64,000 bases of DNA from Candidatus Opimibacter skivensis (GCA_016722045.1 JADKGY010000033.1:62001-126000), one strand, 5' to 3'; positions 28,871 through 38,578 are shown, counted from the stretch's first letter. Made by a program: numbers and translations. The notes: generated from the letters alone by a model not told the origin.

Positions 28871-30154
28871 TTACCAGTTTTCATAATTATATTGATTGAT
28901 GAGTAGCCAAAGACTTGTCTGTGCCTGTATCTTATTTTGCCGGCTGGTGGCATAATCCTGCAGGGCGTTAAGATAATCAGTGACAGATATCTGGCCGGTG
29001 ATGACTTTATCTCTGATGATTTGCAACAATGATTCCTGAGATGCTAATTTGGAATTTAGCATCGGAATTGATTTCTGTGTCAATTCAATTTGTTGATCCA
29101 GAGAAGCCAGGTTATTCTTTATCAGCTTGAGGTTTTGGTTTTGATATAGATTGAGGTTATCCATTAATATTCTGTTCTGCTGGGAGACTGTCTTCCTTTG
29201 ATTTCCATCATATAAAGGTATATCCAGATGAAGTCCTGCGCTAAATCCAATATCGTGAGGTATATGAGCAGCGTCAGAGGAATTAATACCTCCATTTCCG
29301 AATGCAGTAAGTTGGGGTCTGTATTTCAGGTTAAAGATGTTCTCTTCAGCTTTAATTTTGGCACTGTCAAGTTGAAATTGAATTTGATAATTGTAAGAAG
29401 GCAAAGGAGTCCCCTGGGAAAGATCTGGAGAAGTTAAAGTATAAATTGTCGTATCCAGGATAGCACATGTGCTATTGAGTTGTTGGAATGCCGCTGACAA
29501 AAATATTTTCATCTGCTGGATATCATATTGACGTTGTTTGATTTCAATATCGAGTAATAAATATTCATTTTGCTCCAACAAACCTTTTTGCACAAGGGCC
29601 TCAATGATTTCTTTACGATCTTCCACCATGGACAGAATGTTTTTCTCATAGCTGATTTGTTCCTGCCATTGATAGGCATCGACATACTGGTCAGCTACTA
29701 TTTTGTCAAGTTCGTGTCTGAGCCGTTGATTATTATTATCTAATACCTGGTTCTGAATGGAGGCCTGTCTTCCATAAATTCCAATCAGCTTATTCGTGAA
29801 AAGAGGAAGGGATGCATTGATTTGAGCTGCATACAATCCTCCATTACTCAGACCTACATCATATCCGTAGGCATTCGTTTCCGGATTTGGTGTGATGCTG
29901 ATGAAATGTCCGTTGTTAAAAAAATAGGGTGCAAATAAAAAATCACCGGTGATATTGACCTGTGGCTTGCATAAGGGTATTAATGTCAGTTCGTTTTGCA
30001 GACTGTTATATTGCTTTAGGGTAGTATTTTCCTTTAACGTGGGGTTATTTTCTGAAGCTGTGCTTTGATAAAACATTAAATCGCGTTCCTGCGCAAAAAT
30101 ATATTGCGTAAGAATGATCAGACTGAAAATAATGATAATTCGATAATATGGCAT
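28871..30154 (-). CDS. TolC-family outer-membrane efflux protein
   Basis: 427 residues with a signal peptide (IIIIFSLIILTQYIFAQ). Two halves of long amphipathic helices with alternating Gln/Leu/Asn, and a GLHLDIPLYDGNQRK strand typical of the beta-barrel insertion. First gene of the second efflux operon; the next gene starts 6 bp later. A strong hairpin at 30260-30324 separates it from the PepSY-like gene, so it has its own promoter in the gap 30155-30259. Confidence 0.87.
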   Translation of the reverse strand: MPYYRIIIIFSLIILTQYIFAQERDLMFYQSTASENNPTLKENTTLKQYNSLQNELTLIPLCKPQVNITGDFLFAPYFFNNGHFISITPNPETNAYGYDVGLSNGGLYAAQINASLPLFTNKLIGIYGRQASIQNQVLDNNNQRLRHELDKIVADQYVDAYQWQEQISYEKNILSMVEDRKEIIEALVQKGLLEQNEYLLLDIEIKQRQYDIQQMKIFLSAAFQQLNSTCAILDTTIYTLTSPDLSQGTPLPSYNYQIQFQLDSAKIKAEENIFNLKYRPQLTAFGNGGINSSDAAHIPHDIGFSAGLHLDIPLYDGNQRKTVSQQNRILMDNLNLYQNQNLKLIKNNLASLDQQIELTQKSIPMLNSKLASQESLLQIIRDKVITGQISVTDYLNALQDYATSRQNKIQAQTSLWLLINQYNYENW

Positions 30155-30259
30155 GCCGGCATCAATCGCTTTGATTACAAATTAACCCAATATACTAAAT
30201 GTCATTGCGGATTTACTTTTCACCGAATTTCCATTCGATGCCTGGGCGAATGATAAAAG

Positions 30260-30324
30260 GAAGCAGATCAGAATAAAGTTATCCGTAGTCTGAGACTACG
30301 GATAACTTTATTCTGATTTGCTTC
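30260..30324 (-). terminator. Very strong hairpin, terminator of the PepSY-like gene
   Basis: Arms 30267-30290 and 30294-30317 are exact reverse complements (24 bp) around loop TGA. With one mismatch the stem extends to 31 bp (30260-30324). It follows the stop codon of the minus-strand gene at 30344 by about 20 bp. There is no long T-run, so termination is inferred from position and stability. Confidence 0.7.
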
Positions 30325-30343
30325 ACTCTTTTAAAATACATTC

Positions 30344-30820
30344 TCATTCTCCTTTTTCCTGCTTGATAAATTTACCCGTAGAATCAAATATCAGATCCAT
30401 TGATTTACCATCCTTCTTGACTTCAGCTTCATAGGTGACGACGTTTTTGGCATCCGTCATTTTAGCGGCTTCTGTCAATTTGTATGCGGCATAATTAGCC
30501 TTTACATAGCTCGTCACCGCCGCGGGAAGATCAGTTACATTAATCTCAACTTCGGATGACTCGCGAACTCCGGTTTTAGAATAATTTGCTGAGGATTCAA
30601 CACCATTGACTGTGAACATGGCTTCGAATCCCCCGTCTTCTGCATCCCAGGTTGCTTTCGTCCCGGGATATTCTTTTGCAAATGCTTGTAATACGACCTG
30701 CGGGACAACAGGTTGTTTTGCACTTTTCATCTCACTCTTTTCGTCCTCTTTCTCTTTGGTTTGGGCAAATGCTGCGGTACTGGTCAATCCGATCACTACT
30801 GCAAAAATTAAATGTTTCAT
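30344..30820 (-). CDS. Secreted PepSY-like protein (DUF2874-type)
   Basis: 158 residues with a signal peptide (MKHLIFAVVIGLTSTAAFAQ) and a charged Glu/Lys linker. Then two similar beta-alpha-beta units: VPQVVLQAFAKEYPGTKATWD ... GGFEAMFTVNG, and LPAAVTSYVKANYAAYKL ... VVTYEAEVKKDGKSMDLIFD. This is the PepSY-like/BLIP-like layout, periplasmic, of unknown function. Genes of this family are often the main targets of adjacent two-component systems that sense metals; it sits 110 bp from the kinase gene and has its own terminator. Confidence 0.82.
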   Translation of the reverse strand: MKHLIFAVVIGLTSTAAFAQTKEKEDEKSEMKSAKQPVVPQVVLQAFAKEYPGTKATWDAEDGGFEAMFTVNGVESSANYSKTGVRESSEVEINVTDLPAAVTSYVKANYAAYKLTEAAKMTDAKNVVTYEAEVKKDGKSMDLIFDSTGKFIKQEKGE

Positions 30821-30930
30821 TCTTTAGAATTTAGTTTGGTAAAATAATTTGATTTAAAAACCAAATATCGGGGGCGATTCTGTTTTAAAATTGAAGCCGT
30901 GTCCGCCGCTGCAGGAGATTGCCCCTGCGG

Positions 30931-32193
30931 CTAAGAAAAATACACCCTGAAGGTGTGCATCCCATCCAGGTATTGATATCGAATATCAAAATGATAGTAA
31001 ACACATATTTGCTTTGCAATGGACAACCCTAAACCCAGGGATTCAACAGACGGATTGAATTTCGTGAATCGTTCAAAAAGTTTTTCTTCATTCCCCTTCA
31101 TAGATTCACCAGAGTTGGAAATAGAGAAATATTGCTCTGTCAACTTGATTTTGATGATTCCATGCTTCACATTATGTCTGGCTGAATTTTGGATAAGATT
31201 TCTAAATAATATTTCAGCCAGAAGAGGATTTATTTTTATCGATGGAGAAGCATTGTATTCCTTTTGAACAACGATGTTTTTATCAGCGACATCATCTTCG
31301 AATGCCAACAATATTTTATCCAGCATTACTCGCAAATCAATATCGCGGGAATCTTCAAACTGCCTGTTTTCAATTTTAGACAGAAGAACAAGTGATTTAT
31401 TCAGATGCGACAGCTTATTGACTGACTTTTCAATTTCCTGTATTTGTTCCATGCTTTTCTCTGATAAATTTTTATCCTGGATCAACATATCCATCCTCGT
31501 TTTGATAACAGCCAGGGGTGTCTGCAATTCATGGGAAGCATTTTCTGTAAATTGCTTTTGATTGTTGTAATCTGAAAACATCTTATGGGTCATCTGCTGT
31601 AGTGCTTTGTTCAGCTCATCAAATTCCCTTGTTGAAGATTGGTTAAAGGAAGGTTCTGATTCGTCAAAAGAAATATGATGCAGCTTCTCTAAAGTCTGGT
31701 AAAAGGGATTGAACAATCTCCCTGAAATAAACCTGTTGATGATGATCACGCTGATGAGCATCAATCCAAACATGATCACTAAAGCTAGCGAAATGCTTTC
31801 GGCCAATTCGTCGCCTTTAAATGTCGAGCGGGTCACAATGATTTCAAAAGACTTGCCATCTTTGATAAATGTTGATTTCAGTTGACGGAAGGGAACAAGT
31901 TCCATTTCTGTTGAATCAAAAGCCATCGTATTCGAGAACAAATCCGCTGATGCTGCCGATCCGGAAAGAGAAGTAATCTTGACATCATCATCAGCATCAT
32001 TAAAAAAATGTAATTCGGTGCTATCTGTATCAATAAAGTTTTTAATAATTATTTTCTTCTGGGCCAGAAGGGATTCATCTGCATTATCATTGATCTGCCG
32101 GCTGACAAGCCCAAATAGAACAAACCAGCTGACCACAAAAACAGGGACAAGGAAAATGATAAAATAAAGCGTTGACTTGTTGAGTAATTTCAC
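30931..32193 (-). CDS. Sensor histidine kinase (EnvZ/CusS-like, HisKA + HATPase)
   Basis: 420 residues. Membrane helices about 9-30 and 134-155 bracket a periplasmic sensor loop of about 100 residues. H-box QFTENASHELQTPLAV with phospho-acceptor His221, an N-box with NLIQNSARHN at about 332, and a GLGLSIAKQI G-box at about 390. There is no clear HAMP, only a short linker. The gene overlaps the response regulator by 4 bp. Position beside PepSY-like and metal-efflux genes suggests sensing of an envelope or metal stress; no ligand residues are diagnostic. Confidence 0.9.
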   Translation of the reverse strand: MKLLNKSTLYFIIFLVPVFVVSWFVLFGLVSRQINDNADESLLAQKKIIIKNFIDTDSTELHFFNDADDDVKITSLSGSAASADLFSNTMAFDSTEMELVPFRQLKSTFIKDGKSFEIIVTRSTFKGDELAESISLALVIMFGLMLISVIIINRFISGRLFNPFYQTLEKLHHISFDESEPSFNQSSTREFDELNKALQQMTHKMFSDYNNQKQFTENASHELQTPLAVIKTRMDMLIQDKNLSEKSMEQIQEIEKSVNKLSHLNKSLVLLSKIENRQFEDSRDIDLRVMLDKILLAFEDDVADKNIVVQKEYNASPSIKINPLLAEILFRNLIQNSARHNVKHGIIKIKLTEQYFSISNSGESMKGNEEKLFERFTKFNPSVESLGLGLSIAKQICVYYHFDIRYQYLDGMHTFRVYFS

Positions 32194-32867
32194 GTCGTTT
32201 TGAAATTATAGCCCATGCCATACACCGTATGGATGTAATCCTCACCTCCGTTTTCAATCAGTTTTCTGCGGAGATTCTTAATATGCGTATACAGAAAATT
32301 ATAAGTATCCGCCTGGTCTACATTATCCTCCCATAGATGTTCGACAATCGCGCTTTTGGAGATGATCCTGTTTTTATTGGCCAGAAAATAAATCAGCAGG
32401 TTATATTCTTTCAGCGTCAATGTCAATTCATGATCATGTACATACACATGCCTCGCCAGTAAATCAATCTTTATTTCATTAAAAATAATAAAGTTACTAC
32501 CATCAAAATTTTTTCTCCTCAGGATGGCTTGTATGCGCGCATTGAGTTCAGGCAGATGAAATGGTTTCGTCAGGTAATCATCTGAACCTAGTTGGAGTCC
32601 TCTTATCTTATCTTCTAATGAATCCTTCGCTGATATAATGATGATACCTGCCTTTGACTTTTCCTTCTTAAGATCCTCAATGACTTTAAACCCGCTACCA
32701 TGGGGAATCGTGATGTCTACCACAATACAATCATATTGATAATCGGCTATTTTAACAGCTGCTGACGGGTAATCTGTGGCTGTTTCACATACATAGCCTT
32801 CTGCAGAAAGATACTCTGTGATCGCTCCCAGCAAAGAAAGTTCATCCTCCACGATCAATAGCTTCAT
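32190..32867 (-). CDS. OmpR/PhoB-family response regulator
   Basis: 225 residues. Receiver with Asp51 (VVDITIPHGSG) and Lys101 (LTKPFHLPEL); winged-helix DNA-binding domain about 125-225 (LTLKEYNLLIYFLANKNRIISK ... YTHIKNLRRKL). First gene of the pair. A TATCTTTA element just upstream (about 32881-32890, minus strand) resembles a Bacteroidota -7 box. Likely regulates the PepSY-like gene, the efflux operons or the divergent PAP2 gene; this is inference from synteny. Confidence 0.92.
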   Translation of the reverse strand: MKLLIVEDELSLLGAITEYLSAEGYVCETATDYPSAAVKIADYQYDCIVVDITIPHGSGFKVIEDLKKEKSKAGIIIISAKDSLEDKIRGLQLGSDDYLTKPFHLPELNARIQAILRRKNFDGSNFIIFNEIKIDLLARHVYVHDHELTLTLKEYNLLIYFLANKNRIISKSAIVEHLWEDNVDQADTYNFLYTHIKNLRRKLIENGGEDYIHTVYGMGYNFKTT

Positions 32868-33050
32868 GCATTCAATTTGTCCTAAAGATAATTAGATAAT
32901 GTGTTTTAAATCTGAAGCCCGTTGGAGACTCTCGAGGATGATTGTAGCAAACTTCAACCATGGCAAATCTATCTTCACCACGTTGATAACGCAATAAATA
33001 CAAATTAAAGTCGTACTATACTCCATGTTTTCATTTTCCGGATTCTAAAC

Positions 33051-33977
33051 ATGCTGACAATAATTAAAAAATACGCATTCATTTTTATTCTGTTATTGGC
33101 CGTATCCAATGCATTTTCACAAAAAACTTCTTCAAATTTTTACAAAACGGATAGTCTATTTTCGTTTCAGTCTCCAAAAGGATATGTCCCTTCCCTTCTG
33201 CACAATTTCGGAGAACAGATCACAGCACCCATCCATTTCAAAGCGAAACAATGGCTTATCACAGGATCTGCAATAGGCGTCACAGCTATTCTCATTCACC
33301 AGGACAATGAAATAAACAGATGGGGCCGAGGACTCAAAGAAGATCATCAATGGATAAATAAATCTTCACCGGTAATCACAAAATTCGGAGCTCAGTACGG
33401 TGCTCTTACCGTTGGTACGTTCGGATTGGTCAGTGCAGTTTTCAAAAATGAAAAAGGCGTCCGGACAAGCCTGCTGGCCACACAGTCGATGATCACAACA
33501 GGAGTCTGGATCCAGATCATTAAACAAGTAACCGGAAGAGAAAGACCTAATGCATCATATTACAACACTAAATCAGGAGGCGGGTCCTGGTACGGGCCCT
33601 TTGCTTCGTTCGACAAGTCCTTATCATTGAAATACCCGGGGTCAGCATTTAACTCATTTGCTTCAGGTCATACGGCCATAGCATTCTCTATCGCAACTGT
33701 GTTTGCATCGCAATATAATCACACACCTGTCATCCCCATCCTTAGTTATACAGCAGCTACGATGGTCGGACTATCCAGGCTGACTGAAAATAAACACTGG
33801 TCATCCGATGTTTTTGTGGGCGCACTACTTGGATATCTTTGTGGCAAGCAGGTAGTGAGGCATTACAAAAAACTGAATGAAGTCAGCCTCAATTCAATGT
33901 TATTGGAACAAAATCCAAAATCACATCTTTCGATTATACAAGATGGACATCAGGTGGGAATAGCTTTACAATGGTAG
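33051..33977 (+). CDS. PAP2-superfamily phosphatase (membrane-associated, secreted)
   Basis: 308 residues; signal peptide (FIFILLLAVSNAFSQ). The three PAP2 motifs are complete: KQVTGRERP (KxxxxxxRP), FASGHT (PSGH-like, with Ala for Pro) and SRLTENKHWSSD (SRxxxxxHxxxD). Family members dephosphorylate lipid phosphates such as undecaprenyl or phosphatidic substrates at the periplasmic face. Divergent from the response regulator with a 180-bp gap, so it could be under its control. Confidence 0.88.
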   Translation: MLTIIKKYAFIFILLLAVSNAFSQKTSSNFYKTDSLFSFQSPKGYVPSLLHNFGEQITAPIHFKAKQWLITGSAIGVTAILIHQDNEINRWGRGLKEDHQWINKSSPVITKFGAQYGALTVGTFGLVSAVFKNEKGVRTSLLATQSMITTGVWIQIIKQVTGRERPNASYYNTKSGGGSWYGPFASFDKSLSLKYPGSAFNSFASGHTAIAFSIATVFASQYNHTPVIPILSYTAATMVGLSRLTENKHWSSDVFVGALLGYLCGKQVVRHYKKLNEVSLNSMLLEQNPKSHLSIIQDGHQVGIALQW

Positions 33978-34045
33978 ATTCGCCGCTGCGGGAGTTTTTT
34001 CCGGCAGCCACGATGATCCGTGTATGCACCTAAACATCCGCGTAT

Positions 34046-34069
34046 GTTGTTGGAGAAAACTCCAACAAC
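34046..34069. terminator. Bidirectional hairpin between convergent genes
   Basis: GTTGTTGGAG (34046-34055), loop AAAA, CTCCAACAAC (34060-34069): a perfect 10-bp stem in the gap where the PAP2 gene (plus) and the phosphoesterase gene (minus) converge. Confidence 0.65.
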
Positions 34070-34075
34070 CGCATA

Positions 34076-35251
34076 TTATTCAACAATAAGTTTTTTTATC
34101 GATGTTCTTTCCCCGTCACTGATTTTTACAAAATAGATACCAGGGCTGATATTCCTTAGTTCGATTTCATTTGAACGGGAATTATCAATAATGTCCGATA
34201 AAATTTTTTGTCCGATCATATCATATATTCCGAACGTAGCAGGCGATTTAAAACCTGAATTTTCAATATGTATTGTACACTTGTTTCTGGCAGGATTTGG
34301 ATAAACAGAAAACCCAATCCTATCATTTGTCGTTTCAGATAACGCGCTGATTAACGTCCAGCTATTCAAAATCGGTGTGGCGGAAGAGGCATTGCATGCA
34401 TAAGGCAATCCATACATATCTTCAATGGTCCGCAATACAGTGTAATGATTTATGGTATCCGCATATTCACCTGGCTTCACCATCGGTCCGTTAAAAATCG
34501 TGACAATATGATTATTGTCGCTGCCATTGTCTTCATCAAAGGTGAGTATGAATAAACTATTGTGCGTTCTGGCCCATTGGATATAGCCTTCAAGTTTGTC
34601 GTACATCCAGGTATCGGCAATGGTGATACGCGATGGATCTGTACCATTGTGCATATCATTGTTCTGATTAGGAAATACAAAACTGACTGTAGGTAACGCA
34701 GAATAATCAGAAGTTGGAAATGCTGAAAACGGTTGATTCGTATATTCGGGTATTTGATTTATTCCTGTACCCATCCAATTGGCTGCAGGATTGTGCTTGC
34801 GGGCATAGCTACTTGATGAAGCTCCATTGAATCCAACATCTGGTAATCCTTCAGAGTAGGAAATAAATGTTTTTCCGTCATCGAGCAATTGTCTGCCCAG
34901 ATTGTCTGTAGTAAACGGGCTGGCTGTCGGAAAACTGTCGCTGGTGACGCCCTGATTACAACCCGAATATAAATCAAGATAATTGGGTTGGCTCGGATGT
35001 TCTATTCCATACGATTCAGTAAATAATGCGGACAGGGTGTCACCCGCAAGTGCATTAATATAAGGTGCAGCATCGGATCCGATAATCTGTGCATACGCAT
35101 GATTTTCAAGAACGAGGATGACGATGTGATCCGGAACAGGAAGAACATCCTGGGCATATAATTTGTGTGGCAGTATGATCAAGACAAAGTAAGCAGGAAT
35201 CAACCGGCAAAATGCGCGAAAATAATTTATGTGCCTTTTAAAATTATACAT
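34076..35251 (-). CDS. Secreted phosphoesterase (acid-phosphatase/phospholipase C-like) with T9SS sorting domain
   Basis: 391 residues. After a leader ending HKLYAQ, the PF04185-type phosphoesterase core: HIVILVLENHAYAQII, HPSQPNYLDLYSG and FILTFDEDNGSDNNHIVTIF, with clustered Asp/Glu/His for metal binding. From about 312 (FSVYPNPARNKCTI ... SPGIYFVKISDGE) it carries a type A T9SS sorting domain. Predicted to be exported to the cell surface and to cleave phosphate esters, so it could pair with the PAP2 enzyme in phosphate acquisition; this is inferred from the shared neighbourhood. Confidence 0.85.
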   Translation of the reverse strand: MYNFKRHINYFRAFCRLIPAYFVLIILPHKLYAQDVLPVPDHIVILVLENHAYAQIIGSDAAPYINALAGDTLSALFTESYGIEHPSQPNYLDLYSGCNQGVTSDSFPTASPFTTDNLGRQLLDDGKTFISYSEGLPDVGFNGASSSSYARKHNPAANWMGTGINQIPEYTNQPFSAFPTSDYSALPTVSFVFPNQNNDMHNGTDPSRITIADTWMYDKLEGYIQWARTHNSLFILTFDEDNGSDNNHIVTIFNGPMVKPGEYADTINHYTVLRTIEDMYGLPYACNASSATPILNSWTLISALSETTNDRIGFSVYPNPARNKCTIHIENSGFKSPATFGIYDMIGQKILSDIIDNSRSNEIELRNISPGIYFVKISDGERTSIKKLIVE

Positions 35252-35402
35252 ACCTCAATATAACTTAACTTATGGAACAAAGGTTCTAAACGGAAGGCAA
35301 ATTTAATCTATACGACCATCTCATATAAGATGATGGACATTTGATGTGAGAATACATAAAAAAAAGCGAGCCAATAATAAACATGCAGTGGTGCTATAAT
35401 TT

Positions 35403-35738
35403 TTATCTGAAGGGATATTTAAATTGCAAAAGTGTAGCTATGAGTATGAATACATTGGCCACTGTACCCCACTTTGCATCCTGCCATGTGGTGATGATAA
35501 GATATTGTGAAACAAATACGGCCATGACTGCAAGTATCCACCACGCATCCTTCCGAAGAAAAATCAACAGGGCTGCGGAAACAAAAAGCAAAGTCGCTAA
35601 CATCCAAAGAATACCATTTGGCTTTGATACAACCTGCGTCAGCTGTGTGACAGGAGCAAGATTAAATGCTTTGGTAAATCCAATAAGATGGATAAATCCA
35701 TGCAGCATCATCAATACGATCAATATTACTTTAAGCAT
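35403..35738 (-). CDS. Small four-helix membrane protein
   Basis: The start is placed at 35738 (MLKVILIVLMMLHGFIHLIGF), directly behind the stop of the upstream gene; the longer frame to 35813 lies inside that gene. 111 residues with four membrane helices. The opening Met-helix with LHGFIHLIGF is common to a Bacteroidota/actinobacterial family of unknown function. Two bases separate it from the upstream membrane protein gene, so the two form an operon. Confidence 0.7.
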   Translation of the reverse strand: MLKVILIVLMMLHGFIHLIGFTKAFNLAPVTQLTQVVSKPNGILWMLATLLFVSAALLIFLRKDAWWILAVMAVFVSQYLIITTWQDAKWGTVANVFILIATLLQFKYPFR

Positions 35739-35739
35739 A

Positions 35740-36486
35740 TTACAGGCTATTCGACATTGATTGGCGTATATGAGAGAACTGACGGTGATTATTTGTATTT
35801 CGAACCGGCACAATTTTCGAATGCTTATAGATGAGGATCATCATGAGGATCATCAATACATTCCAGGTGAAATAAGCTACGAGCCCAAACGGACTCATGA
35901 CCCAACTGACATCAACAATGGTCCAGAGGGCACTCATCATACTTATAACCCCATTAGCGATGAGTAGCCCCCTGATCACATTGCTTTTATTGCGATAGTA
36001 CCCAGCCATCAGCAATGTCGCGATTCCCAATATTGCATATCCCCACATTTCATTGGCCCAGCAAAACGACATCGGATTTGACATGGAGAACATGGCGATA
36101 GCGGAATCATATTCCGGTCGATAGTGAACTGCAAGATTATGTACAAATGTGGTCTGGCCTATATAATTGAACGAAATCAATCCGCAAAAAACGATAGTCC
36201 ATCCCAATGAAACCAACAAATGAAACTTTGTCATCGTGTTGCCTTCTTTATAATTAAGATAATGGCCCGCGACAAGCATCAACATACCACCGAGAAGAAA
36301 AAAGCCGAAGTAAAACGGCAGATCCTGAATGACAGAATAATGATGAGCAAATACGGCCGGAGAGACCCATGCAGGCTGAGGACTGATGGTATTGACAAGC
36401 AGGAAAGCTACGGGCCCTGACAGCACATAACCCCCTAACGCCACCAGCGCTCCTAATGAAATCAGTTTACTAAAATCATTATTCAC
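35740..36486 (-). CDS. Polytopic membrane protein of unknown function
   Basis: 248 residues, six or seven membrane helices, with a conserved-looking loop HYSVIQDLPFYFGFF and a SMSNPMSFCWANEMWGY segment before a central helix. No family recognised with certainty; the layout is somewhat like DUF4386 proteins. Translationally coupled to the small membrane protein downstream. Confidence 0.65.
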   Translation of the reverse strand: MNNDFSKLISLGALVALGGYVLSGPVAFLLVNTISPQPAWVSPAVFAHHYSVIQDLPFYFGFFLLGGMLMLVAGHYLNYKEGNTMTKFHLLVSLGWTIVFCGLISFNYIGQTTFVHNLAVHYRPEYDSAIAMFSMSNPMSFCWANEMWGYAILGIATLLMAGYYRNKSNVIRGLLIANGVISMMSALWTIVDVSWVMSPFGLVAYFTWNVLMILMMILIYKHSKIVPVRNTNNHRQFSHIRQSMSNSL

Positions 36487-36613
36487 ATCTCAAAGTTGCT
36501 TCGTAAAGCAAAATGTATCAATGATGAAAATCAATGGAGTCATTGATTAAGATCAGGTTCGTGAAAAACAACACGGAAAAAGCATAAGAGGTATTGTACC
36601 CCATATGGTCTTG

Positions 36614-38017
36614 TTACTTCAGTTTGTAAATATCAAAACCGCTATCCCCATGTACTAAAGGGAAATATGGAATGGGCTGTGCATATGACTTTTTATCAAT
36701 GATCAGATATGCTGCTCCTGAATTCCTATATCCATTCAACTCGCTCTCGGTGATTGATCCATTTTCAATGGTCCATCCTTTACGATGAGCTAAATAAATT
36801 TCCTGCGGCGACGAGCCTCCATTGATCACGATCAATTCATCCTTCCCGACGACTTCATTAGTCAGGTTTTCAAGAGAAAGCTTGTACCGTTCACTGTCTT
36901 TGATAAAAAAATCATGCTGCTGATTTCCTATTCCTTCAACAACGATAAGTATCAACGGGATAAACTGGTATTTAGATGGAAGTTTACCAATTCCCCATCC
37001 GGCTATAAAAGCCATGACAGGTACAAATGGAATAATGTAATAATTATGCGTCGGAAATACAGCTCCGGTCTTTATGGTGAAAATTAAAAATGTAACCGTA
37101 ATTAAAAATAACCCAATGATCAGATTGCGATTTTTGTTTTTAATAATACTGAATATCCCAACCAAAAAGAAAGCAAAAGCAATAAACGATTCGAAGGCCA
37201 TGAAATAAAACTGTTTGAAGAACAGAGACATGAGTGGACGAATCTCATGCATACCTTCAACAAATCCTTTTGGAAAATACAATGGATAGTGATATGTCCT
37301 GATTAAATAAGGCACCCAATAAAAATACCATAGACAAACAATCATAAAACTAATCACCGACATGATCAGTATCCGTACTTTTCTTCTGACCGGAATCTCT
37401 TCGATAAAGAAAATAACAGGTATGGCTGCCAGTAAACTCAGAGCCGGAATTTTACAAAGCACGCCAAAGGTGACCAACAGAAAATAAAGAATCACTCGAA
37501 AATCATTTCCCTCTCTCAAATATCTGTATCCATAATACAAGCCTATCATCACAAGCGAAACGCTAAATGTATCCGGCATTGTTTTTCTTGAAAAAGCAAA
37601 CCAAATCGAAACAATAAGAACAATCGCCGCATTAAATGCAATCTTCCTGTCCGCAATTTTGGCCATAAGGAGATAAAAGAAATATATACCAATACTCGAA
37701 ACCATGAGATTGATAAGCCGGCCGTACCAATGTGTATAATCGAATACAACGGAGACCAGATAGATCATGTAATTGAAGAGTGGAAATTCTGATGCAATGA
37801 TACCGGATTGATCGCCTGCCATGTCGATCCTGGGATATAAAATGTCAGCACTCCCTTCGTAAAAATTACGGGCGATCATACTTGTCAAGGCCTGCCTCCA
37901 ATTGTGTCCTATCTCCAGGGGCGCATTGGTAATGCCGATCATGCGAAGGAAGAAAAAAAATGCAATCCAGAATCTGATATCAGAAAAAATTGCTTTTAGT
38001 TTTTCATTTGAGGACAT
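36614..38017 (-). CDS. Glycosyltransferase family 39 (PMT/ArnT-like) membrane protein
   Basis: 467 residues, about ten membrane helices. The first periplasmic loop has the acidic-rich region with DMAGDQSGIIASEFPLFNY and WYGRLINL, as in PMT/ArnT enzymes that use polyprenyl-phosphate sugars. Likely moves a sugar onto a protein or lipid at the periplasmic face; Bacteroidota have general O-glycosylation that uses such enzymes. Acceptor unknown. Stands alone, with 48 bp to the next gene on the same strand. Confidence 0.8.
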   Translation of the reverse strand: MSSNEKLKAIFSDIRFWIAFFFFLRMIGITNAPLEIGHNWRQALTSMIARNFYEGSADILYPRIDMAGDQSGIIASEFPLFNYMIYLVSVVFDYTHWYGRLINLMVSSIGIYFFYLLMAKIADRKIAFNAAIVLIVSIWFAFSRKTMPDTFSVSLVMIGLYYGYRYLREGNDFRVILYFLLVTFGVLCKIPALSLLAAIPVIFFIEEIPVRRKVRILIMSVISFMIVCLWYFYWVPYLIRTYHYPLYFPKGFVEGMHEIRPLMSLFFKQFYFMAFESFIAFAFFLVGIFSIIKNKNRNLIIGLFLITVTFLIFTIKTGAVFPTHNYYIIPFVPVMAFIAGWGIGKLPSKYQFIPLILIVVEGIGNQQHDFFIKDSERYKLSLENLTNEVVGKDELIVINGGSSPQEIYLAHRKGWTIENGSITESELNGYRNSGAAYLIIDKKSYAQPIPYFPLVHGDSGFDIYKLK

Positions 38018-38065
38018 AAACTAAAGGTAGCGAATATGTAAAGCTATAATGCACACTCAGAATTT

Positions 38066-38578
38066 TCACTCCTTGTAATGTTTAAGTTTTTTTAGTGCCT
38101 CTGTCAATTCTACCGCTTCGTTCGTCCCGATGAGTAATTTTCTACCATCATTAAATTGAAGCTGCAATCCTTTATTACCTGACACATTAAAGGCTTTTCC
38201 TTTTCCAAAAAGACCGGTTCGCACACCCCATCCACCATACTCTGGGATGGGCTTATAATCCCTGACATATGACTTTGAAATCTCACTCCATGAATAGCTT
38301 CTGAATGAAAAGTGAAAAGGAAAAAACCTGACATAGATACCTTCTTTACTTATTCGCGTTTCCAGGCGGAAAAAATAAAATGAAATGGTAATCAACATCA
38401 CAAGGCTCATCATGATGAATAACTCTGGGTTGCTCATTGGCCTTTCCCCCACAGGTTGTCCTCCTATCACCTGTCTAAAAAAAGTAAAAAACAATAGGGC
38501 ATTTATGCCTATTAATATGACCCAAAGCCACCATTGCTTAAAGCGTTGGGTTTCGCTGAATACGATTTCATCCTTCAT
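38066..38578 (-). CDS. Membrane protein with PH-like domain, uncharacterised
   Basis: 170 residues: two membrane helices (about 17-36 and 52-68) and a beta-rich cytosolic C-terminus (SWSEISKSYVRDY ... GGWGVRTGLFGKGKAFNVSGNKGLQLQF) resembling bacterial PH-type domains. It may belong to DUF6141, but I am unsure. Follows the slipin gene after 30 bp on the same strand, so the two may act together on the membrane. Confidence 0.65.
   Translation of the reverse strand: MKDEIVFSETQRFKQWWLWVILIGINALLFFTFFRQVIGGQPVGERPMSNPELFIMMSLVMLITISFYFFRLETRISKEGIYVRFFPFHFSFRSYSWSEISKSYVRDYKPIPEYGGWGVRTGLFGKGKAFNVSGNKGLQLQFNDGRKLLIGTNEAVELTEALKKLKHYKE

Noticed and set aside
35739..35813. N-terminal extension of the small membrane protein
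   Set aside because: It lies inside the upstream gene; the Met at 35738 gives a proper first helix.
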